A DNA stretch of 64,000 bases from Halomonas sp. THAF5a (lineage in GTDB: Bacteria > Pseudomonadota > Gammaproteobacteria > Pseudomonadales > Halomonadaceae). Positions 32,450 to 42,881 of the stretch are shown one piece after another; position 1 is the first letter of the stretch, and each line of letters opens with the position of its first letter. A program made the translations under genes and the position numbers. The notes beneath the pieces are model-generated. The model searched no databases. It was not told where the DNA came from and worked only from the letters and a program-made list of their open reading frames with translations. The stretch spans positions 248,001-312,000 of the forward strand of contig NZ_CP045417.1 in assembly GCF_009363755.1 (NCBI RefSeq), in the 5' to 3' direction.

Positions 32450-33697
32450 ATGCAGTCCATGATCCGAGCAACCAGAGCGAGACCAACAATCATGAAGAAA
32501 CGCGTTCTAGCGACGGCGGTAGCGGCGTCCACCCTGGCCCTCTCCGGCATGGCACAGGCCGAGGTCAAGGTCGGCTTCCTGGGGGGCTTCACCGGCGGCA
32601 TCGAGAGCCTGACGCCGCCGATCTTCGACGGCGCCCAGCTGGCGGTGGAGCAGGTCAATGCGCAGGGCGGCCTGCTGGACGGCCAGGAGCTGGTGATGCC
32701 CACCGGCGACACCACCTGCTCCGATGCCTCGGCCGCCTCGAATGCCGCCGACCGCATGGTCAACACCGAGCAGGTCACCGCCATCGTCGGCGCGCTGTGC
32801 ACCGGGGCGACCATCGCGGCGGCCAACAACGCCGCCGTGCCGGGCGGGGTGACCATGGTCTCGCCGGCCTCCACGGCGCCCGCGGTCACCGACCTCGACG
32901 ACAACGACCTGGTGTTCCGCACCGTGCCCTCCGACGCCTTCCAGGGCGAGATGCTGGCCAAGCTGCTGATCGACAAGGGCATCGAGGAGGTCGTCGTCAC
33001 CTACGTCAACAACGACTACGGCCGCGGCCTCTCCGACGCCTTCGCCGCGGCCTTCGAGGCCGAAGGTGGCATGGTGGCCGAGAACCTCGCCCATGAGGAC
33101 AACCGCGCCGACTATCGCTCGGAACTGGGCACCCTCTCCTCCACCGGCGTGCCGAACCTGGTGGTGCTGGCCTATGCCGACACTTCCGGCCAGACGGTGG
33201 TGCGCCAGGCCTACGAGAGCGGCATGTTCACCCAGTACATCGGGGCCGACGGCATGGTCGGCGACAGCCTGGTCGAGGCCATCGGCGCCGACGTGCTCGA
33301 GGGCATGATCGCCACCCGTCCGGGCAGCCCGGAGCTGCCGGGTACCGCCATGTTCCAGGACCAGGCCGAGGAGGCCGGCATCGACCCCAGCGCGGTGTTC
33401 GCCGCCCAGGCCTACGACGCCGCCTTCCTGCTGGCGCTGGCCATCGAGCAGAACGGCAGTGCCGAGCGCGAGGGGCTCAACGAGGCGCTGCGCAGCGTCG
33501 CCAGCGCCCCTGGTGAGGTGATCCTGCCCGGCGAGTGGGAGAAGGCGGTGGAGCTGATCGCCGCCGGCACCGAGATCAACTACGAGGGCGCGTCGGGCAC
33601 CCATGAGTTCGACGCCAACGGCGACGTGCCGGGCGTGGTGCTGGAGATGGTGGTCGAGGACGGCAGCTTCACCAGCCAGGGCTACGTCGACCTCTGA
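32450..33697 (+). CDS. livJ: Branched-chain amino acid ABC transporter binding protein (LivJ-like)
   Basis: A 415-residue type-I periplasmic binding protein. The signal sequence ends in GMAQA; the body has VKVGFLGGFTGGIESLTPP, VTAIVGALCTGATIAAANN and VVVTYVNNDYGRGLSDAF. Two starts are possible. The ATG at 32450 has a strong GGAGG 8 bases upstream but gives a long, basic N-region; the ATG at 32492 (MKKRVLATAV) gives a standard signal peptide but a poor ribosome site. It converges on livMHFG, an unusual split of the system. Ligand could also be another amino acid or amide. Confidence 0.88.
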   Translation: MQSMIRATRARPTIMKKRVLATAVAASTLALSGMAQAEVKVGFLGGFTGGIESLTPPIFDGAQLAVEQVNAQGGLLDGQELVMPTGDTTCSDASAASNAADRMVNTEQVTAIVGALCTGATIAAANNAAVPGGVTMVSPASTAPAVTDLDDNDLVFRTVPSDAFQGEMLAKLLIDKGIEEVVVTYVNNDYGRGLSDAFAAAFEAEGGMVAENLAHEDNRADYRSELGTLSSTGVPNLVVLAYADTSGQTVVRQAYESGMFTQYIGADGMVGDSLVEAIGADVLEGMIATRPGSPELPGTAMFQDQAEEAGIDPSAVFAAQAYDAAFLLALAIEQNGSAEREGLNEALRSVASAPGEVILPGEWEKAVELIAAGTEINYEGASGTHEFDANGDVPGVVLEMVVEDGSFTSQGYVDL

Positions 33698-33732
33698 GCG
33701 GCGCGCCCACGCTGCGCAAGGGCGAGTGAACG

Positions 33733-33767
33733 AAGGCCCCGACGGGTTACCACCCGTCGGGGCCTTT
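33733..33767. terminator. Bidirectional terminator between livJ and livM
   Basis: AAGGCCCCGACGGG and its exact complement (33753-33766) form a 14-bp stem with a 6-base loop, followed by a short T run on the plus strand. It serves livJ and probably livM from the other side. Confidence 0.85.
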
Positions 33768-33790
33768 CTGGTGGGCGCGGCCCCTGGCCA

Positions 33791-35092
33791 TCAGGCCACG
33801 TGCTTGACCTTCTCCGGCAGCAGCCCCTTCGGCGCGAAGCGCAGCACCAGGGTGATCAGCAGCCCGATCACGAACACCCGGGCCTGCAGCGCCCGACTGT
33901 CCATGTTGGTGGGGGCCTCCCAGCCGAAGGCATCCTGGCCGAAGGAGACGGCCAGCTCCATCAAAAACAGCGCCAGCGGTTCGGACATGATCCAGATGAT
34001 GTAGACCGCCACGGCGCCGAAGATGGTGCCCAGGTTGTTGCCGGGGCCGCCGAGGATGACCATCACCAGCACCAGGAAGGTGTGGTTGAGCGGCAGGTAG
34101 CCCTGGGGGTCGAACATGCTGTTGAAGCTCGCCAGGGCGGCGCCGCCGAGGCCCATCAGGATGCAGCCCAGCACGAAGATCTCCAGGCGCCGCCGGTTGA
34201 TGTCCTTGCCCATGGCGGCGGAGGAGAGCTCGTTGTCGCGGATGGCGCGGATCATCCGTCCCCAGGGGGCGTGATAGGCGCGGCTCAGCAGGAAGAAGAT
34301 CAGCGCGATCATCACCGCGGTCACCGACAGGTACATCGCCCGGGCCAGGGTGAAGCCGACGGCCTCGGGACCCGGCACCGGCCAGGGCAGCGGCGAGACG
34401 GTGGCGGTGCCGCGGGTCAGCCAGTCGGAGTTCTTGAGGAAGGCCTTGATGATCTCGGCGATGCCCAGCGTCGCGATCGCCAGGTAGTCGCTGCGCAGCC
34501 CCAGGCAGACCCGGCCGATGAAGAAGCCCACGGCGCCTGCCAGCGCGCCGCCCACGATCCAGCCCACGCCGACCGGCAGGCCCAGCCCGCCGATGAAACC
34601 GGCCCGGGACTCGATCTGGTCGGTCACGCCGCGCAGGGCGTTGATCACCACCAGGTAGAGCACCACCCCGAGCACCACGGCGATGAGGGTGCGCAGCTTC
34701 CGGGGCACGCCGAGCCGGTCGAGGCGGGTGGCGCCGAACACCACCAGCACGGCGGCCACCATGGCGAGCAGCACCAGGCCGAGCTCGCCGGGCAGCTCGC
34801 TCTCCCAGAAGGCCTCGTTGACCGGGATGCTGAAGAACATGGCGCTGAAGCCCCCCAGCGCCACGAAGCCCATCACCCCGGCGTTGAACTGGCCCGCGTA
34901 GCCCCACTGGATGGTCAGGCCCAGGGCCAGGATGGCGTAGCACGAGGCTTCCACCAGCATGCGAGTGCTGTAGGCGCCGCCCATCACGGCATAGACCCCC
35001 ACCACGGCCACCAGCAGGGCGATGAAGAGGCCGGCCTCGCGCAGCGGGAAGCGGCTCGGGGCGGCGACGATATCCGCGCGTTTGGTTTCCAT
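33791..35092 (-). CDS. livM: Branched-chain amino acid ABC transporter permease LivM
   Basis: A 433-residue permease, longer than the usual about 320-420. Markers are YAILALGLTIQWGYAGQFNAGVMGF, SDYLAIATLGIAEIIKAFLKN, AWGRMIRAIRDNELSSAAMGKD and MVILGGPGNNLGTIFGA. About ten helices. The ATG at 35092 shares a base with the livH stop (TGATG), hence coupled translation; a longer frame is a shadow of livH. Last gene of livGFHM on the minus strand. Confidence 0.92.
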   Translation of the reverse strand: METKRADIVAAPSRFPLREAGLFIALLVAVVGVYAVMGGAYSTRMLVEASCYAILALGLTIQWGYAGQFNAGVMGFVALGGFSAMFFSIPVNEAFWESELPGELGLVLLAMVAAVLVVFGATRLDRLGVPRKLRTLIAVVLGVVLYLVVINALRGVTDQIESRAGFIGGLGLPVGVGWIVGGALAGAVGFFIGRVCLGLRSDYLAIATLGIAEIIKAFLKNSDWLTRGTATVSPLPWPVPGPEAVGFTLARAMYLSVTAVMIALIFFLLSRAYHAPWGRMIRAIRDNELSSAAMGKDINRRRLEIFVLGCILMGLGGAALASFNSMFDPQGYLPLNHTFLVLVMVILGGPGNNLGTIFGAVAVYIIWIMSEPLALFLMELAVSFGQDAFGWEAPTNMDSRALQARVFVIGLLITLVLRFAPKGLLPEKVKHVA

Positions 35093-36096
35093 CAGATCAC
35101 CTTGCCCTTGAAGATGCCGGTGGGACGCCACACCAGGATGACGACCAGGATGAAGAAGGGCACCACGATCTTGTACTCGGTGCCGACGAAGGCGAGGTTG
35201 CCGGCCTGGGTCAGCCACTCCGGCAGGCTGTCGCGGAAGGGCCTGAGCAGCACGCTCCAGTTGAACACCGCCAGGGTTTCGGCGAAGCCCACCACGAAGC
35301 CGCCGGCCACCGCCCCGAAGGGGTGGCCGACGCCGCCGACGATGGCGGCGGCGAAGATCGGCAGCAGCAGGAAGAAGCTGAGGTCGGGCTTGAAGGTGAC
35401 GTCCAGCGACAGCAGGGTGCCGGCGATGGCGGCCAGGCCACCGGCGATCACCCAGGTCACGGCGACGATGGTGTTGGTGTTGATGCCCGAGGCCTGGGCC
35501 AGGTCGGGGTTGTCGGACATGGCGCGCATCGCCTTGCCGAGCCGCGAACGGGTCAGGAAGAGGTGCAGGCCCACCACGGCGACGAGGGTGATCACGAAGA
35601 GGTAGAGCTGGGGCTCGGTGATCACCACCGGCGCCCGCACCCCCTCGAAGGGCAGGGCGAGGCGGAAGATCTCCTTGCGGTCGTCGACGTAGAGGCTCGA
35701 CCCGCCGGTGCCCGAGAACAGCCGGATCAGCCCCTGCAGCATCAGGGTCACCCCCAGCGAGCCGATCACCAGCACGATGGGCTTGACCCCGTGGGCGCGC
35801 AGCGGCTTGTAGAAGGCGCGGTCGATGCCCACCGCCAGCAGCGCGGTGAGCGCCATGGCCACCGGCAGCAGCACCACGGCGGCCGGCATGCCGAAGGCCG
35901 CCCCGGCGCCCGGGAAGGCGCTGGCCAGCAGCAGCACCATGAAGGCGCCGAAGGTCATCATGTCGCCGTGGGCGAAGTGGGCGAAGCGCATGATGCTGAA
36001 GATCAGCGTCACGCCCACCGCGCCGATGGCGTAGATCGAGCCGGTCACGCTGCCGGCGATCACCACGTTGTTGATAAAGAAGACCAGTTCATTCAC
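35092..36096 (-). CDS. livH: Branched-chain amino acid ABC transporter permease LivH
   Basis: A 334-residue permease with eight or so helices. Typical stretches are GSIYAIGAVGVTLIFSIMRFAHFAHGDMM near the N-terminus, RSRLGKAMRAMSDNPDLAQASGI (coupling loop) and FAAAIVGGVGHPFGAVAGGFVVG. The start codon is GTG at 36096, with GGGAGAG upstream. It lies 34 bp downstream of livF. Confidence 0.93.
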   Translation of the reverse strand: MNELVFFINNVVIAGSVTGSIYAIGAVGVTLIFSIMRFAHFAHGDMMTFGAFMVLLLASAFPGAGAAFGMPAAVVLLPVAMALTALLAVGIDRAFYKPLRAHGVKPIVLVIGSLGVTLMLQGLIRLFSGTGGSSLYVDDRKEIFRLALPFEGVRAPVVITEPQLYLFVITLVAVVGLHLFLTRSRLGKAMRAMSDNPDLAQASGINTNTIVAVTWVIAGGLAAIAGTLLSLDVTFKPDLSFFLLLPIFAAAIVGGVGHPFGAVAGGFVVGFAETLAVFNWSVLLRPFRDSLPEWLTQAGNLAFVGTEYKIVVPFFILVVILVWRPTGIFKGKVI

Positions 36097-36130
36097 GTCG
36101 ATACTCTCCCACCTTCTCTGACCTTCCGGG

Positions 36131-36835
36131 CTAGCCGCCCAGGAAGCTCTTGGCCACGTCCGGGTCGGCCAGCAGGGCGGCCCCGGTATCGGTGAAGCGA
36201 TTCTGGCCGGCGGCCAGCACGAAACCCTTGTCGGCGATGCCGAGCGCCTGCTTGGCGTTCTGCTCGACCATCAGGATGCCCACGCCGGCCGAGTTGACCA
36301 GCTTCACCTGCTCGAAGATCTCGTTCATGTAGAGCGGCGAGAGGCCGGCGGTCGGCTCGTCGAGCAGCAGCAGGCTGGGCTCGGCCATCAGCGCCCGGCC
36401 CATGGCCACCATCTGGCGCTGGCCGCCGGAGAGCTCGCCGGCCGGCTGGTGGCGCTTCTCGTGGAGCGGCGGGAAGAAGTCGTACACCTGGGCCAGCATG
36501 CGCTTGACGTTGCCCGGCTTGAGGAAGGCGCCCATCTCCAGGTTCTCCTTCACCGTCAGGCTCGGGAAGACGTTGTTCTCCTGGGGCACGAAGCCCATTC
36601 CCTTCTGCACCAGCTTGTTGGGGGGCAGGTTGTGGATCGGCTCGCCGCGCAGCAGGATCTCGCCCTGACTGACGTGGAGCAGGCCGAAGACGGCCTTGAG
36701 CATGGTGGACTTGCCGGCCCCGTTGGGGCCGACGATCACGCCGATCTGGTCGGACTCGATGGCCATGTCCACCCCGTTGAGGATGTTCATGCCGCCGTAG
36801 CCACCGTGCACGTCGCGTGCGTCGAGTAATGGCAT
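36131..36835 (-). CDS. livF: Branched-chain amino acid ABC transporter ATPase LivF
   Basis: A 234-residue ATPase with Walker A (GPNGAGKST), signature LSGGQRQM, Walker B (LLLLDEPTAGLSP) and switch region MVEQNAKQAL. The Gln-Asn after the Glu (EQN) in place of the switch His is normal for LivF. The start at MPLLDARD (36835) is preferred to a longer frame up to 36931 that overlaps livG. The ribosome site is weak, so it probably relies on coupling to livG 82 bp upstream. Confidence 0.92.
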   Translation of the reverse strand: MPLLDARDVHGGYGGMNILNGVDMAIESDQIGVIVGPNGAGKSTMLKAVFGLLHVSQGEILLRGEPIHNLPPNKLVQKGMGFVPQENNVFPSLTVKENLEMGAFLKPGNVKRMLAQVYDFFPPLHEKRHQPAGELSGGQRQMVAMGRALMAEPSLLLLDEPTAGLSPLYMNEIFEQVKLVNSAGVGILMVEQNAKQALGIADKGFVLAAGQNRFTDTGAALLADPDVAKSFLGG

Positions 36836-36917
36836 GGTCAGTCGTTCTCTGCGTTCGTTATCGTTATTGGTGGCGCCCGGTGAAGCGCCGAGCCCCGGGG
36901 CGGCCTCGAGGCGCCGG

Positions 36918-37685
36918 TCAGCTCGCGGCACCGAAGTAGGCCTCGATGACCTCGGGGTTGTTCTGGATCTCCTCGATGCTGCCCTCGACCATCACGCTGC
37001 CCTGGGCCAGCACGATCACCGGGTCGCACAGCCGGGCGATCATGTCCATGTCGTGCTCGATGACCAGGAAGGTGTAGCCCATCTCGCGATTGAGGCGCTC
37101 GATGTTGGTGACCAGGTCGCCGAGCAGGGTGCGGTTGACCCCGGCGGCGATCTCGTCGAGCAGCACCACCCGGGCGTCGGTCATCATGGTGCGGCCGAGT
37201 TCGAGGAGCTTCTTCTGGCCGCCGGAGAGGTTGCCGGCGAGCTCGTTGCGCACGTGGTACAGGCCGACGAAGTCGATCACCTCCAGCGCCCGGCGGCGCA
37301 CCTCGGCCTCCTCGCTCTTGACCAGGCCCGGCGTGAACCAGGCGGCGAACAGGTTCTCGCCGGACTGTGCCGGCGGCACCATCATCAGGTTCTCCAGGGC
37401 CGTCAGGTGGGAGAACTCGTGGGCGATCTGGAAGGTGCGCAGCAGCCCCTGGTGGAAGAGCGCGTTGGCCGGCTGGTTGGTGATGTCGTCGCCGTCGAGC
37501 AGGATCCGACCGCTGTCCAGCGGCAGGGCCCCGGCGATGATGTTGAACAGCGTCGACTTGCCGGCCCCGTTGGGGCCGATCAGGCCGGTGACCGAGCCCT
37601 TCTCCACCTGGATCGAGCAGTCATTGATGACCTTGAGGCCCCCGAAGGCCTTGTTGACGTGCTGTACATCGATGATGGCAGCCAT
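36918..37685 (-). CDS. livG: Branched-chain amino acid ABC transporter ATPase LivG
   Basis: A 255-residue ATPase: Walker A (GPNGAGKST), RTFQIAHEFSHLTALENLM (family Q-loop), signature LSGGQKKL, Walker B (VVLLDEIAAGVN) and switch His in VIEHDMD. First of livGFHM, beginning 60 bp after the sodium-dependent transporter gene on the same strand, so they may share a transcript. Confidence 0.93.
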   Translation of the reverse strand: MAAIIDVQHVNKAFGGLKVINDCSIQVEKGSVTGLIGPNGAGKSTLFNIIAGALPLDSGRILLDGDDITNQPANALFHQGLLRTFQIAHEFSHLTALENLMMVPPAQSGENLFAAWFTPGLVKSEEAEVRRRALEVIDFVGLYHVRNELAGNLSGGQKKLLELGRTMMTDARVVLLDEIAAGVNRTLLGDLVTNIERLNREMGYTFLVIEHDMDMIARLCDPVIVLAQGSVMVEGSIEEIQNNPEVIEAYFGAAS

Positions 37686-37745
37686 GGCGGATTCCGTTGG
37701 TTGTTGTTGTGACGTCTCGGCGCCGAGGTTCCCGTTCTCGGGCGC

Positions 37746-39191
37746 CTACTGCTGCTGACTGTCGTCGGCGAGGAAGGTGCGACCCGCGGCGAAGGCGCCG
37801 ACGATCACCACCGCGCCGATGGCCGGGATCAGGTAGCCCTCCACCTGGGGGATGCTGCGCAGGAAGACGAAGGCCACGGCCGCCGGCGCCACGAAGCGTA
37901 CCAGGAAGCGCCAGATGCGGAACCAGCGCTCGTTGGTATGCATCTCCCTCATCACCTCGGAGTGGGTCAGCGCCCAGCCGGCGAACAGCGCGATCATCAG
38001 GCCGCCGAGCGGCATGAAGATGTTGGTCAGCATCTCGATGAAGCCGAAGGCGCTGCGCCCGAACAGGGTGTGGAAGAGGGTGCCCTCGGCCCAGAGGTTG
38101 AAGCTGACCACAGTGAGCAGGCCCAGCGCCCAGCTGGCGATGACCATCAGGACCACGGCCTGGGGGCGGGTCAGGTCGAAGCGCTCGACCAGGAAGGCCG
38201 CCACCGGCTCGATCAGCGAGATCGACGAGCTGATCGCCGCGCCCAGCACCAGGACGAAGAAGACCCCGCCGACCAGGGCGCCGCCCGGCATCTCGGCGAA
38301 GGCCAGCGGCAGGGTGACGAACATCAGGCCGGGGCCCTCGCCGGGGTTCAGGCCGGAGCCGAAGACCAGCGAGAAGATCGCCAGGCCCGCCACCATGGCC
38401 ACCGCGGTATCGACCAGGGCGATCGCGAAGGCGGTGCGGGTCAGCGAGGACTCGCCCGGCATGTAGGCGCCGTAGGCCATGATCGCGCCCATGCCGAGGC
38501 TCAGGGTGAAGAACGACTGTCCCATCGCCTCCAGCCAGCCCTCGAGGCTCAGGTCCGCCAGGTTGAAGGTGAACAGGAAGCTCGCCGCGGCGCCGATGTC
38601 GCCGACCACGGCGCCATAGCCCAGCACCACCAGCAGGATCACGAACAGCGACGGCATCAGCAGGCGCAGGCCCGCCTCGATGCCCTTGTGGATGCCGAGG
38701 CCAACGATCAGCGCCGAGGCGGCGATGAACAGGGTGTGGTAGAGGGTCAGCAGCGTCGGCGAGGCGAGCAGCGCATCGAAGCGCTGGCCGGCCCCGGCGG
38801 CGTCGATCTCGGCCAGCCCGCCGGTCAGCATCAGCCCGGTGTAGTGGATCGCCCAGCCGGCGATCACCGAGTAGAAGCTCAGGATCAGGAAGGCCGAGGC
38901 GGCCCCCAGCCAGCCGATCGATTCCCAGGCGCGGGAGGTCTGGTGGGTGCGAGTGAGAAAGCGCATGCCCATGATCGGGCTGCGCCGGCTGTTGCGGCCC
39001 AGCATGATCTCCGCGATCAGGATCGGAATGCCCACGGCGAAGATGGTCAGGGCGTAGACCAGGATGAAGGCCCCCCCGCCGTTCTCGCCGGTCAGGTAGG
39101 GGAAGCGCCAGAGGTTGCCCAGCCCGACGGCCGAGCCGACGGCGGCCAGCAGGAAGGTGCCCTTGTGGGTCCAGACGTTATGCGTGCTCAT
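37746..39191 (-). CDS. Sodium-dependent (NSS/SNF family) amino acid transporter
   Basis: A 481-residue NSS carrier. Helix 1 has the sodium-site signature LAAVGSAVGLGNLWRFPYLTGENGGGAF; then PILIAEIMLGR, FFTLSLGMGAIMAYGAYMP (helix 6 unwound region) and SSISLIEPVAAFLVERF. Twelve helices are expected, as in LeuT and MhsT. Substrate is probably a neutral amino acid. It is upstream of the liv genes, joining two uptake systems. The ATG is at 39191. Confidence 0.93.
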   Translation of the reverse strand: MSTHNVWTHKGTFLLAAVGSAVGLGNLWRFPYLTGENGGGAFILVYALTIFAVGIPILIAEIMLGRNSRRSPIMGMRFLTRTHQTSRAWESIGWLGAASAFLILSFYSVIAGWAIHYTGLMLTGGLAEIDAAGAGQRFDALLASPTLLTLYHTLFIAASALIVGLGIHKGIEAGLRLLMPSLFVILLVVLGYGAVVGDIGAAASFLFTFNLADLSLEGWLEAMGQSFFTLSLGMGAIMAYGAYMPGESSLTRTAFAIALVDTAVAMVAGLAIFSLVFGSGLNPGEGPGLMFVTLPLAFAEMPGGALVGGVFFVLVLGAAISSSISLIEPVAAFLVERFDLTRPQAVVLMVIASWALGLLTVVSFNLWAEGTLFHTLFGRSAFGFIEMLTNIFMPLGGLMIALFAGWALTHSEVMREMHTNERWFRIWRFLVRFVAPAAVAFVFLRSIPQVEGYLIPAIGAVVIVGAFAAGRTFLADDSQQQ

Positions 39192-39320
39192 GGGAATCCG
39201 GGATTGCCTTGATGGGCCTTGTGAGCCTGTGCCGCCAACTTTGCGGCACGAGGGCCTGGCTGGCTAGTCGGCCAGCGTTTAGGAGACGTTGGCGGTGGCC
39301 GGTAGCCACCGCCGTCGGGA

Positions 39321-39650
39321 TCAGTCTTGCGACTCGTCCGGCTCCTCCGACTCCTCGGGGTGGCGAGGCTCGAGGGCGCGGAAGGCGTCGGGCAGGCGCA
39401 CCGTGTCGCCCAGTGCCAGGTCGCCGGCGGCCTGCTGGCGCCGCCCGTTGTCGTCGGCGATCAGCGCCACCACCTCGCCGATGTTGGTCTCCTCGACCCG
39501 CGCCTCGACCCGTACCCGGACGGTGAACCCCCGGTAGCTGGCCGAGAGGATGCTGCCGCGCTGGGGCGGACGGTAGTCGTCGGGATGGTCGGCGTAGTAG
39601 TCCAGGACGCTCCTCTCGCCGGGATCGTCCCATTCCACGTGCTTGTGCAT
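39321..39650 (-). CDS. Hypothetical acidic protein
   Basis: A 109-residue cytosolic protein, not recognised. It opens MHKHVEWDDPGERSVLDYY, has a beta-rich middle (GSILSASYRGFTVRVRVEARVEET and GDLALGDTVRLPD) and ends in a highly acidic tail (PEESEEPDESQD). An OB- or PilZ-like small barrel is possible. AAGGAG 8 bases before the ATG at 39650 fixes the start. A 9-bp-stem hairpin (39291-39313) lies just after its stop. Confidence 0.65.
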   Translation of the reverse strand: MHKHVEWDDPGERSVLDYYADHPDDYRPPQRGSILSASYRGFTVRVRVEARVEETNIGEVVALIADDNGRRQQAAGDLALGDTVRLPDAFRALEPRHPEESEEPDESQD

Positions 39651-39744
39651 GACGGCACTCCTTGGGTGGGTGAGCTCGGCCTCCGGCCTGCCCATCACAG
39701 CATAGCCGTCGCCGGGGCGCGGGGCCGAACGCGGTGGCCACAAA

Positions 39745-39776
39745 CGACAGAGCCCGCCGATGGGCGGGCTCTGTCG
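39745..39776 (-). terminator. Terminator of typA
   Basis: A perfect 14-bp stem (CGACAGAGCCCGCC / GGCGGGCTCTGTCG) with a 4-base loop, followed on the minus strand by TTTG, 13 bp after the typA stop. Confidence 0.85.
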
Positions 39777-39789
39777 GCGGCGGGCCGGC

Positions 39790-41616
<1,827 letters not shown>

Positions 41617-41755
41617 GACGGGATCCTGCTGACAAAATTGGGGGCGCATTATAGGGGCAGGGCGATGACGGCTACCAGCTTTGTCGCCGTGAATCTTCCG
41701 TCACGACCAGATATCAGTGGCTTGGAACGGGCCGAAAGGGCCGCCAGCGGGCGCT

Positions 41756-42295
41756 TCAGGCCTCGATGGCGGTGACGCGCGCCTGGCAGGCATGCAGCCG
41801 CGCGATCAGGTCGGGCAGGGCCTCGGCGTCCAGCGAGGGGTCGCAGCCGCCGATGCGCTCGAACCAGGCGCGGGAGACGCAGAGGGTATCGGTGAGGGCG
41901 CGGTGGCGCAGGCGCTGCCAGAACAGCGACAGCCGGTTGGGGCGGCCGGCCGTCAGCACCACGGCGTCCCGGACGTGGTGTTCGACCTCGGCCAGGGTGT
42001 CCACCAGCCAGGCCGGCGAGAGGGGGCGCCCCGGGGCCGGAAACAGCAGCGCCTGGCCCTGGCTGTGGGCCACCACGGTGTTGAGGCGGTCACCGAGCGG
42101 GGTCCCCTCGGTGGCGATCAGGTGGACGTCGTGGCGAGTGGCCAGGCGGTGCAGGCGCGCATCGCCGGTATCGTCGGCCAGCAGCACCTCGAGGTGCAGG
42201 TCGCGGCGCTGTCGCAGGGGCCTCAGCGCCGCCAGGCGTCGCGGCAGGCCGGCACCCGAGGCGCGGGCATCGAGGAGGATGCTGCAGACGATCAT
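41756..42295 (-). CDS. Short glycosyltransferase-2-like protein
   Basis: A 179-residue protein. The N-terminal half resembles the nucleotide-binding part of a GT-A fold (VLLADDTGDARLHRLATRH, TPLGDRLNTVVAHSQGQALLFPAPG). The end TDTLCVSRAWFERIGGCDPSLDAEALPDLIARL has the acceptor-side pattern of GT2 enzymes. It is shorter than typical GT2 proteins (about 230) and the DxD-like site is not clear. The start MIVCSILLD (42295) fits a first beta strand; the frame continues upstream without a good ribosome site. It could be a TIGR04283-like protein or a decayed enzyme. Confidence 0.55.
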   Translation of the reverse strand: MIVCSILLDARASGAGLPRRLAALRPLRQRRDLHLEVLLADDTGDARLHRLATRHDVHLIATEGTPLGDRLNTVVAHSQGQALLFPAPGRPLSPAWLVDTLAEVEHHVRDAVVLTAGRPNRLSLFWQRLRHRALTDTLCVSRAWFERIGGCDPSLDAEALPDLIARLHACQARVTAIEA

Positions 42296-42578
42296 GCTCG
42301 GGTCGGCTCCCCTGGTTGGGCGCTGGGCGTCGGAATGGCGCTCACTCCAGAACCCGCGCCACCCCTCCGGGGGGTCGCGCCACCCCGGGCCGGCGCCGTC
42401 ATGTAAACGAGTGTAGTTTTTGGTGTTAACACGTATCAACGGACGCCGGACTGATATTTCTGTGTTGCCAAGCTGACCTTCCGACTGTCGCCCGCATGAG
42501 AGAGGTCATGGCGGCAAGGGAGCGCGAGGTGACAGAGGACGCTTGCTTGCTTCAATGCGGTGCAACTGGCGATCTAGC

Positions 42579-42595
42579 TGCACGCAAATGGTGCG
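42579..42595. promoter_or_regulatory. NtrC binding site upstream of glnA
   Basis: TGCACGCAAATGGTGCG matches the NtrC consensus TGCAC-N7-GTGCA at nearly every position, about 165 bp upstream of the sigma-54 start point, the usual enhancer distance. Further half-sites (TGGTGCA) lie at 42640-42646 and 42716-42722. The 586-bp gap before glnA holds little else that I can name. Confidence 0.75.
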
Positions 42596-42726
42596 GAAGG
42601 GGGCGAGGCACGCCACGCCGATGGCCCGGGTTGCGATTCTGGTGCACGGAAGGTGGCAGGAAGTTTTGATAAAGCTTCATTTTTATCAATGGGTTATGGG
42701 CAGGGTGTCGTGAGATGGTGCAAGAT

Positions 42727-42742
42727 TGGCACGCACCCTGCA
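42727..42742 (+). promoter_or_regulatory. Sigma-54 promoter of glnA
   Basis: TGGCACGCACCCTGCA fits the -24/-12 consensus, with GG and GC 12 bp apart. Transcription would start near 42753, leaving a leader of about 130 bases before glnA. Confidence 0.85.
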
Positions 42743-42881
42743 TTCCTCTTGGCAGGCCATGCGGCGGCATCGTGGCCGTGGGCACCGGCCCGACGACATG
42801 CTACAACGTCGTGGGAACCGGCCCGCACCACGGCCCCGCCACCGCTCCAGCTTTTCAGCCCAGCTCACTGTGGAGGACCTC

